A stretch of 64,000 bases of DNA from JAEUIE01 sp046350055 (GTDB lineage Bacteria > Planctomycetota > Planctomycetia > Gemmatales > HRBIN36), in assembly GCA_046350055.1 (NCBI GenBank), contig JAXMBC010000001.1:1984001-2048000 (forward strand), written 5' to 3'. Every line of letters begins with the position of its first letter. Positions within the stretch are counted from its first letter, which is position 1. Below, piece after piece: positions 35,919 through 44,300 of this stretch. The translations under genes and the position numbers were made by a program. A model generated the notes under the pieces. The model was given only the letters and a program-made list of their open reading frames with translations, did not search any database and was not told where the DNA came from.

Positions 35919-36713
35919 ATGATTCCCTTGCAACTTGCTACTCAACGACTCACCCAACCCGAGAGAACCATCACTCTCGAACGCCTCTCCATTGAATTAA
36001 CTCGCCTCTGCAACAAAGGGTGCTGTTTCTGTTATAACGGTAGCTCTTCCCAGGGTGAAACGGTCTGGCAAGTCGATGATCTGGTGGCGTTTGTTCTGGA
36101 TGCAGCCGAGCACGGCGTACGGGCGGTTTCTTTCGGTGGTGGTGAACCACTGCAATATCCGGGGCTGTTCGATGTGCTCGCAGCACTCGAGGGAAAGCTA
36201 TTCCGCTCCTTCACCACCAATGGCCTGTTACTCCAGCACAATTGGGTTGAAGTCGTGGCAAGCCGGCCTGACAAGGTGCATGTATCAATCCACTTCCCTG
36301 ATCATGCTGCTGAGGTTACTCGCGTGATGGCACAGGTGCAGCAGTTACAGGCAGCAGGTATCCGCAGTGGTATCAATCTATTGGTGCAACAGTCGAAGTT
36401 GACTGCCGTGGCAAAGATCGTGCAAAGACTGCATGCGTCGGGCATCACCAACGACCGCATCATCTATCTGCCCATGCGGCATCAGGACACGCCCACCGCC
36501 CACGAGATCGCTGCATTGGCCGGTGGTCAGTTTCAGTCGATGACGTGCCTGACCCACTGCCACCGCAGCCCTCGGTTCTGCTCGATCAACTGGCAGGGTG
36601 AAGTGGCATGGTGTTCCTACACTCGTTCCCGGATGACGCTGCAGAAACTCAGCTACCAGCATCTCGTCGATACACTCTCTCTCATCGACCTGGAGTACTG
36701 TGGCAATGCGTGA
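35919..36713 (+). CDS. Radical SAM protein with extra C-terminal cysteine cluster
   Basis: About 264 residues. The N-terminal CxxxCxxC (LCNKGCCFCYN) and FGGGEPLQYP (GGE motif for SAM) are clear. Near the C-terminus CLTHCHRSPRFCSINWQGEVAWCSYTR adds four cysteines, suggesting an auxiliary iron-sulfur cluster as in SPASM/twitch enzymes. Such proteins modify peptides or small molecules. The preceding GT87-like gene ends at 35844. ATG 35919 is used; a TTG at 35841 would add 26 residues with a poor context. The last codons overlap the next gene by 8 bases, so the two are translated together. Confidence 0.8.
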   Translation: MIPLQLATQRLTQPERTITLERLSIELTRLCNKGCCFCYNGSSSQGETVWQVDDLVAFVLDAAEHGVRAVSFGGGEPLQYPGLFDVLAALEGKLFRSFTTNGLLLQHNWVEVVASRPDKVHVSIHFPDHAAEVTRVMAQVQQLQAAGIRSGINLLVQQSKLTAVAKIVQRLHASGITNDRIIYLPMRHQDTPTAHEIAALAGGQFQSMTCLTHCHRSPRFCSINWQGEVAWCSYTRSRMTLQKLSYQHLVDTLSLIDLEYCGNA

Positions 36714-37674
36714 TACCTGCGACTTCCCGGCTGCCCACAGTATGGACACCACTTGGTTCGCCATTGATCAGGAGGGGAACCTCGGCATCTTTGAATCGCG
36801 TGAGAATGGCCCCGTGCCCGCACAGTTCTCCGTGCAGGATATGGGGTACCAAGTGCTTCAGATAGCTCGTGAGGAAGTCTTCTCTGGCCGTAAGCCTATT
36901 GATTTGTCCATTGTCAAAGAATCAAGCCGACAATCACACATTGATGCCATGCAATTTTTTAGTTCTTATGCGCCATCGCTGATGCAACAGATGGAGGTGA
37001 TTACACCATCTCCTATTTCGTGGTTCTTCAACAGATTGTCATTAGGTCTTTATCAACCTAAAGCACGGCTCATCCCAATCAAGAAATCACCCAGTTCAGA
37101 TTCGATGGATTCAACCATCACCCACGACAATATCGTGGTCGAAGTTTCCTCATGGGATGCACTTATGACGCTAGGTCTTTCTGGAACTATACATCGTTTA
37201 GTAACTCTTAATGAATCGGTTGTGGTCGCTTTAGACCAACTGTCGAAAGCTGATTGGGAAAAAATGCACAACCACAACGTCTGTGTGTTCTGTTGCGATT
37301 TCCCCATAGAGCTTTATCAAGACGTCGCGCTTGGCTTCTTTCATTATGATGGTGACTCATCATGGTATCAACGACTGCACATGCCGGTAAATCCACTGAA
37401 GATGTTCGAGTTACAGGACAAGCTTCCCGCGGAGTTGCCTCGCTTGCACCTGCCCTTTAAATTCGCCGATCAACCCCACTACCAACCACTAACAACCATG
37501 GAGTGCAACACCTGGGGCGATACCTCCTATTACACAGTGCCAGGTACGACCAACAAACAACAGATAAAACCTATCCCCGGCAGGGAGGAAGCGTACCGGA
37601 AGTGGTACCACGAGGAGTACTTACCCCACAAAGACGACTGGTATCAGGATATTGCCGTGGAAGCGCCGAAGTAA
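36706..37674 (+). CDS. Hypothetical protein, 322 aa, translationally coupled to radical SAM gene
   Basis: An unrecognised soluble protein. The start ATG (36706) lies inside the end of the radical SAM gene. The opening region TTWFAIDQEGNLGIFESRENGPVP resembles a motif seen in several uncharacterised planctomycete and myxobacterial proteins, often annotated as SMI1/KNR4-like or immunity-like; I treat this as weak. The centre (about 60-180) is AT-richer, and there are a few Cys residues in VCVFCCDFP. It could be a substrate or partner of the radical SAM enzyme, but no leader-peptide-like sequence is visible. recA follows 164 bases on. Confidence 0.6.
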   Translation: MRDTCDFPAAHSMDTTWFAIDQEGNLGIFESRENGPVPAQFSVQDMGYQVLQIAREEVFSGRKPIDLSIVKESSRQSHIDAMQFFSSYAPSLMQQMEVITPSPISWFFNRLSLGLYQPKARLIPIKKSPSSDSMDSTITHDNIVVEVSSWDALMTLGLSGTIHRLVTLNESVVVALDQLSKADWEKMHNHNVCVFCCDFPIELYQDVALGFFHYDGDSSWYQRLHMPVNPLKMFELQDKLPAELPRLHLPFKFADQPHYQPLTTMECNTWGDTSYYTVPGTTNKQQIKPIPGREEAYRKWYHEEYLPHKDDWYQDIAVEAPK

Positions 37675-37838
37675 TTCGTGGAGTATACTCGCATCCATAT
37701 CGGCCAGACAGCACTACCCATACCTGGCACGAATTCTTTCTCGCCGACGATTTTCCACCTGTTCACTTGCCACCGTATTAGTGTCGGATAAGTTGCGTTT
37801 GTACACTATCGTTTCCCTATTCAGACAAGGAACCTGCT

Positions 37839-38957
37839 ATGCCTCCCGCACCCAACGCTTCACACAAGGCTCTCGCCGACGATAAGGAACTCATGAATGC
37901 CCTCGGGCAGATTGAGAAGACCTTCGGCAGGGGTGCCATCATGCAACTCGGAGAGCATTCCGTCTCCGACATACCAGGCATATCCACCGGGGCCTTGTCC
38001 CTCGACCTGGCCCTGGGTGGCAAAGGGTTCCCCCGTGGCCGCATCATTGAAATCTTCGGCCCTGAATCAAGCGGTAAAACCACCATTGCTTTGCATGCTG
38101 TCGCTGCTGCTCAAAAACAGGGAGGCGTAGCAGCATTCATCGATGCAGAACATGCCCTCGACCCTTCCTGGGCCAAACGCATCGGCGTTGATCTTGAAGC
38201 CCTGCTTGTGAGCCAGCCTTCTAATGGTGAAGAGGCGCTCAAGATCGCCGAAATGCTGGTGAAGAGCAACGCAGTCGACATCATCGTCATCGACTCGGTT
38301 GCTGCTCTGGTTCCCAAGAACGAAGTGGAAGGCGAGATTGGCGATTCCCACGTCGGCCTGCAGGCTCGTCTCATGAGCCAGGCACTGCGAATCCTCAATC
38401 CGGTCATCTCCAAGACCAAGACCTGCATCATCTTCATCAACCAGATCCGCCAGAAGATTGGTGTGATGTTCGGTTCCCCCGAAACCACCGCAGGCGGCCT
38501 GGCATTGAAGTTTTATGCTTCAGTCCGTCTCGATGTCCGCAAGATCAGCACCGTTAAGGATGGCGAAGAATCGGTCGGCTCGCGTATCAGAGCCAAGGTG
38601 GTCAAGAACAAGATTGCTCCACCATTTCGTAGTGCTGAGTTCGATCTGATGTATGACCATGGCATCAGCCGGGCCGGGGACCTCATCGATCTGGCTGTTG
38701 AAGATGGCTTCCTCGAAAAGAGCGGTGCCTGGCTGAACTACGGCGAAATCCGTCTTGGCAACGGTCGTGAAAACGCCAAGCAGTATCTCAGCGAGCATCC
38801 CAAGGTGCTGGAAGAGATTACACGGAAGATTCTCGATAAGCGTGTGCCTGAACTGAAGAGTGCCATTGCCAGTATGGCAGCGGAAGAGAAAGCCGCTCCT
38901 CCCGCCCCACCGGAAAAGAACGGCAAGCCGGAAGGAAAAAAGGGGAAGGGGGAGTAG
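37839..38957 (+). CDS. recA: Recombinase A
   Basis: A 372-residue RecA that polymerises on single-stranded DNA for homologous pairing and SOS induction. Walker A GPESSGKT at 74-81, EIGDSHVGLQARLMSQALR, IFINQIRQKIGVMFGSPETTAGG (L2) and DNA-binding loops are intact. The C-terminus is a lysine/proline/glutamate-rich tail (EEKAAPPAPPEKNGKPEGKKG). The ATG follows AAGGAACC. I saw no recognisable LexA box in the 160 bases upstream. It converges on the C13 protease gene with a shared hairpin between. Confidence 0.97.
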   Translation: MPPAPNASHKALADDKELMNALGQIEKTFGRGAIMQLGEHSVSDIPGISTGALSLDLALGGKGFPRGRIIEIFGPESSGKTTIALHAVAAAQKQGGVAAFIDAEHALDPSWAKRIGVDLEALLVSQPSNGEEALKIAEMLVKSNAVDIIVIDSVAALVPKNEVEGEIGDSHVGLQARLMSQALRILNPVISKTKTCIIFINQIRQKIGVMFGSPETTAGGLALKFYASVRLDVRKISTVKDGEESVGSRIRAKVVKNKIAPPFRSAEFDLMYDHGISRAGDLIDLAVEDGFLEKSGAWLNYGEIRLGNGRENAKQYLSEHPKVLEEITRKILDKRVPELKSAIASMAAEEKAAPPAPPEKNGKPEGKKGKGE

Positions 38958-38986
38958 AGAACCTATAGCATGCCAGCAACCATGTC

Positions 38987-39006
38987 GTGCCTGAGTAATC
39001 AGGCAC
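38987..39006. terminator. Hairpin between convergent recA and protease genes
   Basis: GTGCCTGA, loop GTAA, TCAGGCAC: a perfect 8-bp stem whose right arm covers the stop codon of the minus-strand protease gene. It may end both transcripts; no T-run follows on either side. Confidence 0.4.
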
Positions 39007-40372
39007 AATTCGTAAGTGGACGTTTTGCCAACGGCAAGTCGGGAATGGCATTGATGAGCACATTGAGTACGTGCTGTTCCACCGACTGTTGCTCTTTCTG
39101 CAGTTGTGTTTCCACTTCAACCAATTTATCAAAATGATCAAGGAGAATTTTATCCAATTCCTCACTATAATCAGGCCATTGTTTGCGAATGATGGGTTCC
39201 AGCTGGGGCAATGTTTTGCGCCAACGATAGAGTGTCTTACCTAGAACAATATGTTCACCAGCTCCCTTGTAGCCCTCCTGAGGATTGTCTGGAGAAGAAC
39301 TGACAGCTATGGAGGCAAAGTCAAATGCTTCTTTCATGGTTGTGTGGGGATAGCTACCTACCTTGAGCGGCGTCCCATTCGAATAATGACCGGCCAATGC
39401 AGCAATCCAATTCTCGGCAAAGGGATCAAACGGGTCGCCACCCTGCGATTCCTGATCGACTGAACATGCAGTGGCTACACTGACATTTTCTGCCAGACTG
39501 CTTTCCAGTATTGAATTGATAAAGCCTCCCGAATAGCACTGCTCCATCATGACTACTAAATCGCGATGTTTCGGGATTCGTTTGAGCTGCTCTGCAAATT
39601 CGCTGACCAGTATCGCGTTCTCATATGAATCGTAATAGCAGATGTAGGCTTCACTACCCTGCTTGTAGCCATGATTACTGGTGTGAATAAGGAGACTGTC
39701 TTTGGGCCCGACCTTGGTAACTAGCCAGTCTATGATCTTGATAAATTGATTCTTGGTGCCCGCCTCATCTACCTTCAGTGGGATGCTTGCTGCGCTCCAC
39801 ATCGTACCAGCAGGTTCTTCGATATCGTAATTGAGTGAATTATCGTAGGTTAAAACGCTAATGTTGCCTGGATCATATTTGAACTCTCGAACGAGTGTTT
39901 CGTAGAGAAAGTGGATGTCATTGACGTGGCGGCCGTTCGATTTTCCGGAAAACAGCAACGCATACCGAGAACCTGGCGCACGGGATCGAATGAGTGGAGT
40001 ACTTGGTACTGGATGCTGAAGTGATGGTGTAAATAGTATTGGAGAATGGAACAATCGAAATATCGAAGGCTGATTCAACAGACGATCAGGTGGAAAATGA
40101 GCGTGAATCGTCTGGTATAGTTCGTGCGTAATCAAGTCAAACAAAAGGTAACGGCAGGGGTGAGCCCAGTTCAAGAGTGGATGATCATTGGCAAACACCA
40201 TGACAGTAGGACGCGTGACTGCGAATTGAACGAGGGGAATAGGAAGTACGTCCAATGGCGCAAAAACGATAAGAGCCATAGAGTAATTGGTCCGTTGCGC
40301 AACTGCCCCTTCCTCGAGCAATACTAGGGTTTTGAAAAAGGCTTGCTGGGCAGGAGTTAGGGGTAATGCCAT
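38999..40372 (-). CDS. Legumain/caspase-like cysteine protease (peptidase C13-type)
   Basis: A 457-residue protein in the clan CD (caspase-like) cysteine peptidase fold. The catalytic dyad is visible: His234 in LIHTSNHGY and Cys279 in MEQCYSGGF, with the first strand at YALLFSGKSNGRHVNDIHFLYETL. This layout is typical of C13 (legumain/GPI8-like) enzymes, which cut after Asn or Asp. The first 130 residues are a separate domain with no recognised family (PLVQFAVTRPTVMVFANDHPLLNWAHPCRYLL); the C-terminal 80 residues are helical and charged. No signal peptide is seen, so it is probably cytoplasmic. ATG 40372 has AAGGAAAGG upstream; the frame extends to a GTG at 40405. It is AT-richer than the flanking recA. 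Confidence 0.75.
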   Translation of the reverse strand: MALPLTPAQQAFFKTLVLLEEGAVAQRTNYSMALIVFAPLDVLPIPLVQFAVTRPTVMVFANDHPLLNWAHPCRYLLFDLITHELYQTIHAHFPPDRLLNQPSIFRLFHSPILFTPSLQHPVPSTPLIRSRAPGSRYALLFSGKSNGRHVNDIHFLYETLVREFKYDPGNISVLTYDNSLNYDIEEPAGTMWSAASIPLKVDEAGTKNQFIKIIDWLVTKVGPKDSLLIHTSNHGYKQGSEAYICYYDSYENAILVSEFAEQLKRIPKHRDLVVMMEQCYSGGFINSILESSLAENVSVATACSVDQESQGGDPFDPFAENWIAALAGHYSNGTPLKVGSYPHTTMKEAFDFASIAVSSSPDNPQEGYKGAGEHIVLGKTLYRWRKTLPQLEPIIRKQWPDYSEELDKILLDHFDKLVEVETQLQKEQQSVEQHVLNVLINAIPDLPLAKRPLTNCA

Positions 40373-40454
40373 TTGCTGAAGCCTTTCCTTGCAGAGATCG
40401 AACACGTTACCGATTCAAGCTTCACTACAAACAGTGTATCTAACAAAAAGTCAG

Positions 40455-40475
40455 GCAAGAACAGAATATTCTTGC
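40455..40475. promoter_or_regulatory. Inverted repeat in the divergent promoter region (operator-like)
   Basis: GCAAGAA-CAGAATA-TTCTTGC: perfect 7-base arms around a 7-base spacer, between the divergent protease and unknown genes. It is of a size suitable for a dimeric regulator and would be able to control both. It is not a known consensus, to my knowledge. Confidence 0.35.
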
Positions 40476-40553
40476 AAAAAGGATGATCGCATTCTAGGAT
40501 CGGTTTATTAATCAGGGACGACTATTTTACTCACATCTTGAAAGGGAAAGCCC

Positions 40554-41243
40554 ATGCCCCTCCGACGTGCAGGTATCGGTCTCGGATCGCTCTTCACCAG
40601 CCGGATCGATGCGGAAGACAACAAGTTCTTTGAATTGAGGGTAACGTCGACAAACTCTGGCCTGATCACTGGCAATCTGACTCGTTATGATGCAGGAATT
40701 GCGAAACAGTTAGAGTCGTTTAGCGGGAGTTTCAGTTATCGGAATCGTAAGCTCATTGCCATTTTGAAGCACCCGATAGTAGACGAAGCAGTTATAACGC
40801 TCATTGGAAAAGCACATCAAAGCAATCCATCGAAGGATCACTTCTTAATTAAATCAGACTGTAGCCTGACAGCACTGTTTAAACTCATTGACGATCGTAG
40901 TGGAGGAAACACTGGTGGTACTGCGGGAGACCCGGATGCTGAAGGTTTCAATCGTAACACGGGAGGTAATCAAAATCAGCCAATGGCTGGCATGCCACTC
41001 ACAACGGGGCCAATTAATGCACGCGCCATTGCTCCAGGTTCAGTAATCGTGAAAAATGGGGCGGCTATCGTTGGTTACGATGTGAATGGCGAAATCTTTG
41101 ATATCGCAGACATGGGTCCCATCTTCAGCCCCAAGGGTATTGTTTTTTACGGAACACCCGGAGCAGCCAATTCAGGCTGGGTTGTCACCATTAACGATCC
41201 AGCTTTTATTGCTACTGCCATTGAAGCACAGACTAATGTGTAA
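40554..41243 (+). CDS. Hypothetical protein divergent from the protease gene, 229 aa
   Basis: Unrecognised. It starts after a strong GAAAGGGAAAG and is divergent from the C13 protease (181-base shared regulatory gap). The first 120 residues are beta-rich and globular (ELRVTSTNSGLITGNLTRYDAG, IAILKHPIVDEAVITLIG); then comes a Gly/Asn linker (GGNTGGTAGDPDAEGFNRNTGGNQNQP) and a second globular part (ARAIAPGSVIVKNGAAIVGYDVNGEIFDIADMG). There is no signal peptide or membrane span. The two-domain, Gly-linked layout could fit a protease substrate or partner; this is speculation. It is AT-richer than most neighbours. Confidence 0.6.
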   Translation: MPLRRAGIGLGSLFTSRIDAEDNKFFELRVTSTNSGLITGNLTRYDAGIAKQLESFSGSFSYRNRKLIAILKHPIVDEAVITLIGKAHQSNPSKDHFLIKSDCSLTALFKLIDDRSGGNTGGTAGDPDAEGFNRNTGGNQNQPMAGMPLTTGPINARAIAPGSVIVKNGAAIVGYDVNGEIFDIADMGPIFSPKGIVFYGTPGAANSGWVVTINDPAFIATAIEAQTNV

Positions 41244-41345
41244 CACATTAGTTATGGTCGCTGCCATGTGACTGTTGGGAATACCGCCCTTCTGGCACAC
41301 CGGAATATACTCTTGAAACAATGCGTGCATGACAATGATGCTCAA

Positions 41346-44300
41346 TTATTCGAACACTGTACGCGCCACCCGGAAGCCATGATCCATGGCTTCGGAGGTG
41401 GCATTTGCCGGACGAGAAGACCGCTGACTCGTCCTGATGAAGTAGCTATCCGCTCCCCATGATAAACTCCGTGTGATCATGACATTGGAGGAATTCGGCA
41501 GTACGCCAGCGGCTTGCTGTCGTGCATCATCATTAATGATGTCTGTTCCATAAATCGCGGGATATAGTCCTGATACCTCATGGAGCCACTCGGTCGCATT
41601 CCCATAGAGATCAAATAGGCCAAAAGGGCTGGGCGCCAGCATCCCCACCTGATGATAATGTCTATTGGCATTCTCGATAAACCATGCATATTTATTGATA
41701 TTGTGAGGTGAGTTACCAAAGTAACGAATCAGCCTGGTACGGCCTCGGCACGCATACTCATACTCAGATTCTAAAGGTAAGCGATACCCTCTCAGCCGTA
41801 AGTAGCCTGGCACCGTTCGTACCTGATTCGTGTTTGCATCGATAAAGTAGCACCACTGGTCTTCCTTTAACCCTTCCCGCCGGCTGAGTTCATTGCAATA
41901 GAGCGCTGCATCGCGCCAGCGCACATTGCCAATGGGGCCATCGAGTGAAGGCGAGAAACGTTTATCGCCTGGGTCGTGTTCCGGCTTAAATTCCAGAAAA
42001 TCCCGCTTGGTTACTTCTTTCATTGCCAATGCAAAGGTATGTCCGATGTACCGCCAGTGAGGGCGCTCTTTATAAGGAACGGATACTTCCATGTCGTCCG
42101 GCGACAGGCCCATGAAGAAGACACCTGGCTTCTCGAAAATCGTATACTCTGTTTCTCTCTCTCCACGATACCATAGTCTGTTTCCTCGTTCTTCCAGGGT
42201 AACATTTTTGTTCTTCCAGGCATGAAGCAGTAGCTTCTCCTGCTTCCACTGGCGGAGTAGCCAATCGCTGGCGGAATGTACTCCAGGGTCTGGATCATTT
42301 AACAACGAATCAGTCAGGAAGGCCAACAGTTTGGATTGAAGCTCACCAGTCTCTGCTAGAGAGTATTGTCCCAATACCAGTAATAACCGATACTTGAGCA
42401 ATGGCGTACACGGTTCCAGTAACCGCCTTGCAAATAGATGTGCATCCACTCGAACATCGTGGCTACGAAAGATCAACTCGTTTGCCAGGGTCACTGGCAA
42501 ATTCTCTATTGATGGATCGCTTAATGCTTGCCACGTTAAATCAAGGTTCCCCCATTGGATGAGACTCAGCAACATATGAGCTTGCCGAACGGCGACAGCT
42601 GCTTCTTCTTCAGGCAATGGTCGAGCTCTACGCCAAGCGCTGATCACACGGGGCTTTCCTTCCCACTCCACTACTGAGATCAAATGTGGCATGTATCCTG
42701 CTTGACTCCAAACCTGCCACTGGGACATGGCAAGATCAATGGTTTCTCCATGGCAAAGCTGCTCATCGGTACCACGTGCGGGCGACCAGGTGACGGCATA
42801 ACGCAACGCTGACCGTTTCTGCTGAATGAGAGGCTCGAGCTTGTCAGCCAGAGGAGCGAATTCTCTGCTCCACCATTCTTCGATCTCGTAACCTGGCCCT
42901 TCACCCTCGGAGATAGTTGCCTGAGCCAGTTCCCAAGCCTTTTGAAGATACTGCTGGCGATGATGATCTTCCGGTTTGATCTGTTCTGCAGCCAGACAGA
43001 GAAGCCTGGCATGCAGTAGATTACTTAGCCCATCCTTCTTTGAGTCGATCACTTGTTCAAAGGATTTCAACAAAGCACCTATCTCCTTAACCTCTTGGAG
43101 AAGCAAGGATGTAACAGCATGCAGGTAGGCTGAATTGCGGGAATCTACCGACTTCATCTCCACATAGCGTTTCAGGCATAACTGCGTTGAGTGGGTATCA
43201 CCATTGCTGGCAAAGTAATGTGCCAGGTTCCAGTCCAACTGATCCCAGTTGCCCACGTTCTTAGCCAGATTGACAAGATCTACTGAAATGAACGGTTCTG
43301 TTCTCAATTCGTAGGCCACGCGAACAAGATCTGCATAGATGATCCCCAGTTCCATCTTTTTTTCTACCTTCAAACGACGAGCTTGCTCGCCCATCTTCCG
43401 GAAATATTCTTCACGGGATTGTTTCGGTAAAGGCGGAACCCAACTCACATCATGGTGGATATTGAAGTCAGCCAGGGTCAGCCGAAACTTGTCCTTGGAG
43501 AGTGCGTATCCAAAGGAAGCCGCGAAAGAATCTTGTCCGCGCTGAGATGGAATACTGCGTATCAAATGAGTCAATGCCAGTTGTTTGTCACCAGAATTTG
43601 TGACGGTCGAAATAACCGGGATCATTCTCCTATCAAGATCAAGGATACCCGTGCGATGAAGAACAGCATTGTTGGCAAGTAACCAGTCCTTGTTCATCTC
43701 CAGGTAGTTCTCTTCCAGAATGCTCAGTCCCAACCGGAAGGGTAATCGATCGGCATCTGGAATTGAAATCCACACATACCGCACTTCCTTCGCGCCAGGT
43801 TGTGGTTCCACTTCATATGCTGACAGTTCGATCGGCATCCAACCCTTGGACAGTGCTGCCTTCTCTTGCACTTTCACATCAGCTGCACTCAGGTCGGTAG
43901 CAATGGTCCACTTTGGTTCCGTTGCTTGCAAGTGATCCCGATACCAGATCACCGCTACCTTCAAACCGGATGCAGTGGAATATGGTCGACATCGGATCGG
44001 GCGATACCCGAAGCCGGTCATCTGCTTCAACAGGGGATGCAATTCCGTCCATGGCAATGCCGCACAAATAGCATAACTTTCCTGCAAGAGCCCCCCTGCC
44101 GCTTTGATCTGTTGCTTCAATGCCTCCGGCACTGGAGGCAGGCCTGAAGGCACTAGAATCAGCGGTTCCCTCTTCGCTCCTGGCTCTGTCAGCTTCTTGA
44201 GTTCTGCGATCACCTGTTGCTGCGGCTGCATCTTCTTCAAATGCTCTACGACCATCACTACATTGTTCACCGGTAAAGCAGTGAGCAAACGCACGACTGC

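Noticed and set aside
37675..37838. A possible SOS (LexA) box upstream of recA
   Set aside because: Bases such as TTTGTACACTATCG were examined, but they match no LexA consensus I can name with confidence, so no regulatory site is claimed.
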